15,855 nucleotides of DNA, from the NCBI GenBank assembly GCA_016188575.1, contig JACPHN010000049.1:1-15855 (forward strand), given 5' to 3'. The notes under the pieces are model-generated. The model had not been told where the DNA came from and did no database searches. It saw nothing but the letters and a program-made list of their open reading frames with translations. Made by a program: the position numbers and the translations under genes. Source of the stretch: Candidatus Schekmanbacteria bacterium (lineage in GTDB: Bacteria > CSSED10-310 > JACPHN01). Below are positions 7,394 through 14,200 of this stretch, piece by piece. Position 1 is the first letter of the stretch. Each line of letters opens with the position of its first letter.

Positions 7394-7507
7394 CCGCGGA
7401 TTGTGACCCCCGAGCGGATGCGGTTTGCGCGGCGGCAGAAATGGCTCTATCTTCTCCCAAAGCTCGTCCGAGATACGCCAGCCATCATCTTGAGTAATCA
7501 TGCCCAT
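7394..7507 (-). pseudogene. N-terminal fragment of an IS5-family transposase
   Basis: From ATG 7507 the minus strand reads MGMITQDDGWRISDELWEKI, then EPFLPPRKPHPLGGHNPR. This is the standard opening (SDELW..IEP.LPP...HPLG.HNPR) of IS5-type transposases with the DUF4096-like N-terminal domain. A strong ribosome-binding site (AGGAGG, six bases before the ATG) is still present. After about residue 38 the family resemblance stops, so the catalytic part has been lost. Its probable outer end lies at 7580-7591. Along with the IS1-like fragment just downstream it marks a site of repeated insertion and decay. Confidence 0.78.
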
Positions 7508-7574
7508 GGCGATCCTCCTGATAGTCAGATACGTCTCCGTACCATATGGGCTCTGGTCGAGCTCGATTCCGTTA

Positions 7575-7591
7575 CTATTGGGATAGGTTCT
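7575..7591 (-). mobile_element. Candidate terminal repeat of the IS5-type remnant
   Basis: Read on the minus strand, AGAACCTATCCCAATAG begins at 7591, about 84 bases before the transposase ATG. CCTATCCCAATAG-type ends are, from memory, usual for IS5-family elements, and the distance to the start codon fits. No inverted copy was found elsewhere in the window, consistent with loss of the other end. Confidence 0.4.
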
Positions 7592-7703
7592 AAAGGAAAA
7601 AGCAGCACGGACTCGTCACGCGGCACGCTTCCTCAAGCCGACGTGACAGTCGACGACGTTCGACGGTGCGCCCAGGATGTGAACCCGGAGCCCCACTGTG
7701 GCA

Positions 7704-7732
7704 TTGATGGCACAACGCACGCGCACTATCCT
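7704..7732 (+). promoter_or_regulatory. Candidate promoter of the coiled-coil/TPR/secreted-protein operon
   Basis: TTGATG (7704-7709) is followed after exactly 17 bases by TATCCT (7727-7732), four of six matches in each box. Transcription would start near 7740, giving a leader of about 60 bases before ATG 7803. It is the best sigma70-like pair in the spacer but is not strong. Confidence 0.35.
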
Positions 7733-7802
7733 TTTTACCATCCTTCCGCACCGCCATCGATTGTTACCTGGCGATGGCGAGGCGGTTGCATAACGGAAGC
7801 GA

Positions 7803-8120
7803 ATGCAACAAAACGGACGACATCTCGAACAGCTCATGGCCCAGCTCGCGGCCTCGCAGATCGCTCTCAGCGAACACCAGGCCGCTACGGATGCCCGCAT
7901 CGCGGACATCGACGCGCGCTTCGCCGAACGCATGACCGCCAGCGATCAGCGTTGGTTTGATCTCAAGCAGCAGCAGCAGGACCTCGACGCCACCATGAAG
8001 AAGGTCATCCTCGTCCTCAACGAGCACACCAAGACGCTGGACGAGCACACGCGCATGCTCAAGGCCCTCCCAGACGCCATTCGGGACAAGATCGGCTTCG
8101 GCCGCGGAGACAAGCCGTGA
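7803..8120 (+). CDS. Small coiled-coil protein of unknown function (105 aa)
   Basis: I do not recognise a family. The protein is almost entirely helical and hydrophilic: residues 5-90 carry heptad-like spacing (LEQLMAQLAASQIALSEHQA, then DARIADIDARFAERM and DLKQQQQDLDATMKKVILVL), so a coiled coil is very likely. A short internal repeat EHTKTLDEHTRML lies near 74-86, and the C-terminus is basic. No signal peptide or membrane segment is seen, so it is probably cytoplasmic. ATG 7803 has GGAA seven bases upstream. Its stop codon overlaps the GTG start of the next gene in GTGA, which indicates translational coupling and probably a shared task with the membrane-anchored protein that follows. Confidence 0.8.
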   Translation: MQQNGRHLEQLMAQLAASQIALSEHQAATDARIADIDARFAERMTASDQRWFDLKQQQQDLDATMKKVILVLNEHTKTLDEHTRMLKALPDAIRDKIGFGRGDKP

Positions 8121-8854
8121 GCCGCGCGCGCCTCGCCTGGGCCATCCCGATCGCCATCCTCGCGGGCGCCGGGTTCTGGCTCCTCGGGCACGGCCCCGAC
8201 GAAGGCACCTTCGCCAGCACGCAGCCAAACGGCCGTAGGAACGCGTTCACCCAGGGGACATCAAACCCCGGTCCTTCCAGGCCAGCCACGGTCCGTACAG
8301 CGCGTCCTGTGGCCACACCTGAAAAGGTGCCGCCCCTGCCTTCCCCAAGCCCCTTCTCGCAAGCCGAGTGGGATCTGTTCGAGCAGACCAAGCTCGCCGC
8401 CGAATCCCTCCAGATGGAGACCCGTCGGACGCTCGATGCGCTCGCCCAGGAAGGCGCCACGCTCAGCCCGAGCGCGGCCCGCGCCATCGAGGATCGGCTC
8501 GCGTCCGCGCCGGACAACCCGCACGCCCGCGTCCGCCTGCTCGGATACTACGCCTCGCATCCGGACGAACCCGGCGCCTGGGACCGCCGCGACGAGCACC
8601 TGCTCTGGCTCACCGAGCACCATCCCGAGCTGCCCTTCAGCGGCTCCGCGTGGGGCAACCTCGTCCACGGCGACGACCCCGTCGCCTACGAGCAGGCCGA
8701 GCGCCTCTGGATCATCCATACCAACGCCGCCCCGGACGATCCCGCGATCGCCCTGAACGCGGCGCTGTTTTTCGCGGGGAGCGATCCCCGCTACGCCGGC
8801 GAGCTGCTCGCCAAGGTTTCGTCCACGCTGGAACAATCGAGGAGAGGATCATGA
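8117..8854 (+). CDS. Membrane-anchored TPR-like repeat protein
   Basis: This 245-aa protein begins at GTG 8117, inside the previous gene's stop. Residues 6-24 (LAWAIPIAILAGAGFWLLG) form one membrane helix, probably with the C-terminal part outside the cytoplasm. A Pro/Thr-rich tether follows to about residue 75. The C-terminal 130 residues are helical with TPR-like features: DNPHARVRLLGYYASHPDE, then HLLWLTEHHPELPFS, YEQAERLWIIHTNAAPDDP, and ALNAALFFAGSDPRYAGELL. From memory similar 'LLGYY...LW.I..HPE...NAA.FF' modules occur in Acidobacteriota and relatives as uncharacterised TPR proteins that bind partners. The stop overlaps the next ATG in ATGA. Its exact function is unknown. Confidence 0.8.
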   Translation: MSRARLAWAIPIAILAGAGFWLLGHGPDEGTFASTQPNGRRNAFTQGTSNPGPSRPATVRTARPVATPEKVPPLPSPSPFSQAEWDLFEQTKLAAESLQMETRRTLDALAQEGATLSPSAARAIEDRLASAPDNPHARVRLLGYYASHPDEPGAWDRRDEHLLWLTEHHPELPFSGSAWGNLVHGDDPVAYEQAERLWIIHTNAAPDDPAIALNAALFFAGSDPRYAGELLAKVSSTLEQSRRGS

Positions 8855-9906
8855 AGGCACGGGGCGTTGTTGTGCTCGGCGCAGTTGTTTGTCTTTCGCT
8901 GGTTGGAGGAATGGCCGTCGCCGGCCCACCACCCGTCCGCGACAACGTCTTCCTGCGGGGCGGACCCGCCGAGCCGGAGTGGGCCGCGAAGCTCAACGGC
9001 GGCACCAGCAGCCTGCGCTCGGGCGACGGCGCCACCGACCTCGCCGCGAGCTCCACGGTCTTTCAGGTCCGCGTCTTGCGTTTGTATAACGGCGGCTGGG
9101 CCGCGTGCAGCGGCTGTGTCGTGCTGGTGTACAGCGGCACCGCTTGGCTGGGCACCTATACCACGGATTCGGCGGGTTATCGCAATATCACCGGCGCACA
9201 ATACCGCGCGGGCACGCCCTACCTGCTCGTCGCCGGGTGGGCCGCAGCCGATAATTCATGCAACAATCCGGACTGGAACAACACCTGGTCCGGGCAGATC
9301 AACGCCGGGGTGCGAAAAGCCAACGTCTCCAGCGTTACCGTTTACGTTAGCGAGATCAAAGGGATCTCAAATACGCGATGGAACAAAATGACGCCGAGAT
9401 ACGACAACCCATTTGCAGACAATATCTATGGAACAACAGAGCATCCTGTTCCTGGTCCGTTCGGATTCGAAAACATGTTAGGCCATGCAGGGAATACCTT
9501 GGGAATCTATCTTACTGGACCATACGATAAACCGCGAGCGATTGGACGACAGCTTGCAGCCGATTACCACGTATATCCTATGCAAGAGGAATTGCGCGAT
9601 AAGGTTCTCAATTTCATTACCATAACCTGGGATATCGATGGCAGCATAGCTGGTGGTTGGAGTGTTAAGACATGTAACTCAGACCCCGTTAAGGCTACCT
9701 GCATAAAGAAAACGGAGTCTTGCGATATCCCGGCAATAGGATATTTACCAAAGATATCATGTCTAGACGACGAACGACTTTGCTATAACGACGGTTATCC
9801 AGAAGATCCGTTGATAAATAATGTGGACATTTTGAATCCAGGTGCAAGATTTATTGAAAGAGAAACGGGAACAATAAATAGCGAAATTTCCCGTTGGAGA
9901 CGCTAG
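8851..9906 (+). CDS. Secreted protein with beta-sandwich-like domain and AT-rich, Cys-containing C-terminal half
   Basis: The start ATG 8851 (351 aa) is chosen because it overlaps the previous stop in ATGA, has GGAGAGG three bases upstream and opens a clear signal peptide (MKARGVVVLGAVVCLSLVGG, cleavage near MAVA-G). The same frame extends upstream but that part is a shadow of the TPR gene. Residues 68-168 (FQVRVLRLYNGGW, VVLVYSGTAWLGTYTTDSAGY, YLLVAGWAA) suggest an Ig-like or carboxypeptidase-regulatory-like beta sandwich. The C-terminal half has cysteines at 275, 284, 291, 304 and 311 and no family I know. From about 9343 the DNA becomes clearly AT-richer than the first half, which hints at a separate origin for the distal part. 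The stop TAG shares its CTAG with the stop of the opposing subtilase-like gene. Confidence 0.8.
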   Translation: MKARGVVVLGAVVCLSLVGGMAVAGPPPVRDNVFLRGGPAEPEWAAKLNGGTSSLRSGDGATDLAASSTVFQVRVLRLYNGGWAACSGCVVLVYSGTAWLGTYTTDSAGYRNITGAQYRAGTPYLLVAGWAAADNSCNNPDWNNTWSGQINAGVRKANVSSVTVYVSEIKGISNTRWNKMTPRYDNPFADNIYGTTEHPVPGPFGFENMLGHAGNTLGIYLTGPYDKPRAIGRQLAADYHVYPMQEELRDKVLNFITITWDIDGSIAGGWSVKTCNSDPVKATCIKKTESCDIPAIGYLPKISCLDDERLCYNDGYPEDPLINNVDILNPGARFIERETGTINSEISRWRR

Positions 9907-11285
9907 CGCCTGCGCTTGCAAATAATACACGTTATCGCCAGCAGAAGGACCAGCGCACTCGTAGGCACTTTTGGTAGGGCAAGTGCGGCCGCGGGATCGA
10001 CCTGGCCGTAGCCGCTCACGCCATCGAAGCCGGGTTCTTCGAGATCGGCCGCGGTGCCGGTCAGCAGCGCCTTGATATCCGCCGTGCGCACGAAACCCTG
10101 CTTTTCCTGCACGAGCGCCGCGATCCCCGTCACCACCGCGGCGCTGATCGAGGTGCCGCACTGCGATAAAGTGTACGGCGTTCCCTCGTAGGGGATAACG
10201 TACCGGCTCTGGCAATCCGGCGCCATGAGATCCGGTTTTGGCCGCACTTCGGTCGTTGGGATGGTGATCTCCGCCGGGCCACGCCCGCTGTAGGGCCGCA
10301 CCGCGTACCGCCCGGGCGCGACCTCGGTCGTCTGATCCAGCGCCCCCACCGTCAGCACCTCGGGTAACGCCGCCACTCCCACGATCGAGCCTTCGTCCAC
10401 TCGAAGTCCTGGCTCGATCGTTGCCGAGATGCCACCCACAGGGCCAGGGAAGTAACAATCGAAACGGATATCGAAAAGCAGCGCAGGTGCTTCCGGCGCT
10501 TTCCATACGGAAATCCATTCCTGGCGATCATAGGAAGTTGGTTCCAGGAATCCGGTCGCCATGGGTTTCACGCCATCGGAATAAAGCTGACCGAGTGGAT
10601 TATGAGCTTGATCATAGAAGCGAATCCGATAGTCGGAAAAATCACTGGCTTGTGGCTCGCTCCACGCAATGGTCGGAAGTGCTTCACAGTCGGCAGGAAC
10701 GTTCACCGTCATGACCGTATTCCCACCGCCAAAGTCATGCTCGCCATTACCAGAATCGACAAACTCTCCGCGATAGTGGGCAGATCCGTAGTCATCGGCT
10801 GGCGAGATGATGAGAGTACCGGATTGAGACGCAGTTATGGCATCGGTTAACCATTTTTCCTCAAATACAAGACCACCGAACATCTGATCATCCATGAAAA
10901 AAATGATGTTCGCGCCAAGGTTCATGAGCTCTTGTGCAGATTGATCTGGAGGACCTCCACCGTATTTGTTAAACAGTAGCTTTGCCCCGGGCGCAACGTC
11001 GTGGATAACTTGCAAATGGCCGAGGCTCAGGCCGCTGCCTTCGTCACCCTCAACGAACTGAATATCACTCGGCAAATCACCGCTGGCGACATAGTTTCTC
11101 CAATCATGCGCCCCTTCACCCACAATGCCGATGGTAACGCCCGCGCCGGTGAGCCCGGTCTGTTGCCGTAGCGCGGCCAGACCGAGCGTCTGATCGACCT
11201 CGGCGGTGACGGCACCCACCGCCCAGGATAGTGCTGGCAGACGCAAGACCAAGGTCAGAATGAGACAGCCGCGAATCAGGCGCAT
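9903..11285 (-). CDS. Subtilase-like secreted protein with C-terminal membrane/sorting segment, catalytic triad not canonical
   Basis: ATG 11285 (460 aa) is preferred to the longer frame because GGAG lies six bases upstream and a signal peptide follows at once (MRLIRGCLILTLVLRLPALS). The fold is that of a divergent S8 subtilase: GLTGAGVTIGIVGEG at 44-58, HDVAPGAKLLF at 95-105, YSGRGP near 332-337, KPDLMAPDC at 350-358 and QCGTSISAAVVTGIAALV at 375-392, with S379 as the nucleophile candidate. The Asp of the usual 'VID/ISDG' motif reads GEG, the HGTH motif is absent, and the oxyanion Asn position appears as SPADDYG. It may be inactive or use other residues. Residues 440-460 (VPTSALVLLLAITCIICKRRR region) form a hydrophobic segment with a basic tail, like CTERM-type anchors. 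The first ten bases overlap the end of the kinase gene, so the two are co-translated. Confidence 0.82.
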   Translation of the reverse strand: MRLIRGCLILTLVLRLPALSWAVGAVTAEVDQTLGLAALRQQTGLTGAGVTIGIVGEGAHDWRNYVASGDLPSDIQFVEGDEGSGLSLGHLQVIHDVAPGAKLLFNKYGGGPPDQSAQELMNLGANIIFFMDDQMFGGLVFEEKWLTDAITASQSGTLIISPADDYGSAHYRGEFVDSGNGEHDFGGGNTVMTVNVPADCEALPTIAWSEPQASDFSDYRIRFYDQAHNPLGQLYSDGVKPMATGFLEPTSYDRQEWISVWKAPEAPALLFDIRFDCYFPGPVGGISATIEPGLRVDEGSIVGVAALPEVLTVGALDQTTEVAPGRYAVRPYSGRGPAEITIPTTEVRPKPDLMAPDCQSRYVIPYEGTPYTLSQCGTSISAAVVTGIAALVQEKQGFVRTADIKALLTGTAADLEEPGFDGVSGYGQVDPAAALALPKVPTSALVLLLAITCIICKRRR

Positions 11286-14200
11286 ATCGTTCTCCAGGAG
11301 GCGAGGAAAACTTGTTTGTGCTCGGGATCGAGATCGGTAGCGATGGCGTCCGCAAGGCGCTTGCACCGCCGCTCGTGCTCGATGCCGGCAAAGCGCTCCG
11401 CGAGCGCGACCGCGGCTTCCAGGGCGAAAGGCAACATGCCGGACTCGAGCCCAAACCTCAGCGCCTGTTGCAGCAACGCCTCGGCGATCGCCGGGTCGCT
11501 TTCCAGGCGCGCGAGCAGCACCCGCCGCACTGAGTACCAGCGGCCCGCGTCCGAGATCTCGGCGAGCCAGCTCAGCGCCCGCGCTCGCTTCTGGGGATCA
11601 CCATCGCGCTGCCACAACGCGACCGCGACGCGCGCCGCGACCGTGAGCGCGTTGTAGCGCAAGTCCTCCGTTGCCTCGATCGGCACGTCGAGCGCCGTAT
11701 CGGCCGCCTGCCGCGCTTCTTGGAGGCGGCCCTGCCGCAGCAGGATACGCCCGAGCGTGAACCAGGCCAGACAGCGCACCTGCGGCGTGCCATGATCGAG
11801 ATGAGGCACGGCATCGCTGGCAATGCCAAGGTCACAACCGATGACGAAGTGCTTGAGCTCGGCAAACGCTTTTGATTGTACACCCAGGTGCGTGGCTTGT
11901 TTCAAGCAAAGTATCGCCAGCATGTATCGCCCTCGCAATCTCTCATATTCTGCGAAAACGCTATGTATATTTGACGCCCGTTGCGGTTGTTTGCAAAATA
12001 CCAAGCTCATAGCTCGCGCGTACCTGCATGCAGGGATTACGTGCCCCGCCAGGACGGCACTGGTCTTGGCGGAATTGAACAGCATATTCCATGTCCACGG
12101 TTGCGCGGAACGGTGCAACCGCCTCGCAATTGCGGCGAGCTTTGTGTACGCGAGGTCGTACCGTCCATCCGCGGTATTGAGCTCCGCTTCGATGGCGGCC
12201 AGCCCGTTCTGCGCCCTCGTGGCCCACGCCGGGACCTGGGCGAGCGCCCGGACGAGAAACAGCCGGGCGGCCGCCACCTGCTCGGTGGTGGTGAGAAACG
12301 TGACAACATAGCTCAGCGCGCAGACGAAGAGCCGCAGCGGCACCCTGGCGAGGTCGAAAGTCGCGAGCGCGGCCATAAACCGCCGCCACGCGTCGGGCAT
12401 CAGCGTATGGTGCCAAAGCGCGAAGACGCGACCAAACTCGCCCTCGAAGCGCAGGTTCTCGTCGCCGGCGCGGACGAGCACGTCCACCATCGCGTCCACC
12501 TCCGCGAGGTCGCGCGGCTCGGGCAGTGGCGTCGCTGCCATGCGCACGAGCGCCGCGCGGGCCACGGCGAGGGGATCGCCCAGCTCCCGCGCGATGACTT
12601 CGAGCTTGCCGAGCGCGTCGTGCAGCCCGGGCGCGCTCGCGTCTCGAAACTCGAAGTACGTCCACGCCCTGGCGTGCTGGCCGATGAATCGGTCGGCGGC
12701 GCTGAGCCAGAGAGCGTCCTGCTCGCAGCGATCCGCGATCTCGATCACCCGGTAGGCCGGCAGCTCGCGCTCGTGGCTGTCGGCCAGCAACGAGGCGCCC
12801 AGCCGGCCGGCCTCGCGCCGCGCGCTGAGGGAGCCATCCACGGCGCACAGCTCGAAGGCCCGCTGGGGGTTTCGCGTTTCGACGATGGCGGCAATCGCGG
12901 CTCGGTCCAGTCCGTCCGGTGGCCGGGCGCGCAGCGACGCGGCCAAGAACGCTTCGCCAAGCTCGGCGGTGCTGTCTCCAAGCACGACCCCCGGCAGGTC
13001 CCAATCCGGTTCCGCCACGCCCAACGCCCGCGCGAGCCTGTCCCGGTCCACCGGCCCCGCGGCCAGGGCGAGCGCCCCGAGTAACCGACGCGCGTCCGTC
13101 CCGAGCCCTGCCACCAGCGTCTCGCGCCGCGCGAGGATCTCCGCGTCCGCGAGCGCCGCCTGGTCGATCTCCACCCAATCGAGGTACCACGCCAGCGTCT
13201 CGGTGCGCCTGGCGGTACCGGTGGACACCATCGCCCGCAAGAGCCGCACCGCGAGCCCGGTCTTGCCATTGGCCGCGAGCACCAACTTCGCCGCGCGGTC
13301 CTCCGCCTCCGCGACCTCGCCGAACGCGGCCCCGAGCAGCTCGCGCGCGCCCTCCACCGTCAGCGCCGGGATCTCCACCCCCTGCGCCGCTCCGTCGGCA
13401 TCGCCGATCGCTACCCGCGACTCGGCATCGGGCACGCCCTCGATCGCCGCCAGGCTCGCGATGGTCGCGAGCAGCCGCGACCGGCCGCTCTCCGCCGGCC
13501 CGCGCAGCCAGATAAGCGCGCGGGGTTCATGGCGCAGGATCTCGATCGCCGCGTTGGCGACCGCCCGCGCCGCGCTTGTGAGCGCGGGCGCCCGCAGGTG
13601 ACTCGCGACGATCGCCGGCCAATCCGTGGCGTCATCCCCAAGAGCCTCGTCCCAGGTCGCGAGGATTTCCATCGCCGAGCGCGGGCGCTTCTCGGGATGC
13701 GGATTGAGGCACCGAAACAACACCGGTTGTACGTCCCGCGGCGCGCCGATCGCGTCCTCGATGTCCGGCATCCAACTGAACCGCGCCTCGAGGTCGCCGT
13801 CCGCGAACGGCACCCGGCCCGCATAGATGCGCAGGGCGATGAGCCCGAAGGCGTAGTAATCGCTGCGCGGCGACGGCATCATGGCGGCGAAGTCCGGGTG
13901 GCTGTCGCGGCAGGCAGGCACCAGGCGAGCCAACATCTCGGGCGCGGCCCAGGCGAGCGTGCCGCCAGCCCCACCGCCGGCCGCCGCGACCTGCCGCGCC
14001 AGGCCGAAGTCCGCGATCTTCGGCACCGGCGCGCCGTCGGTTCCCCGCTCGATGAGGATGTTCGCCGGCTTGAGGTCCAGGTGCAGGATGCCGCTGGTTT
14101 CCAGATAGACCAGGGCCGCCAGCGTATCGCGCAAGAACCGCGTGGCGGCCTGTCCGCGCAAGGCCGCGCTTCGCTCCGGGTCGTCCAGCCATTCCTGCAG

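Larger units (their letters stand above)
6476..7802. other. Long stretch without intact genes; mobile-element remnants
   Basis: About 1.3 kb between trpS and the coiled-coil gene has no intact gene I can support. It holds the trpS promoter candidate, then about 300 bases (6590-6880) with no recognisable content. After that come a group II intron-like hairpin, the end of an IS1-like transposase and the start of an IS5-type transposase, all on the minus strand. The last 200 bases (7592-7802) carry a candidate promoter for the plus-strand operon. Frames open across the region are chance readings of GC-rich DNA, apart from the transposase pieces listed separately. Confidence 0.6.

Noticed and set aside
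8368-8850. N-terminal extension of the secreted-protein frame
   Set aside because: It overlaps the TPR-like gene in another frame, is Arg/Pro-rich, and the ATG at 8851 has a ribosome-binding site and signal peptide.
11286-11366. Longer start for the subtilase-like gene at ATG 11366
   Set aside because: The extra 27 residues are basic and lie inside the kinase gene; ATG 11285 has GGAG at the right distance and opens a signal peptide.
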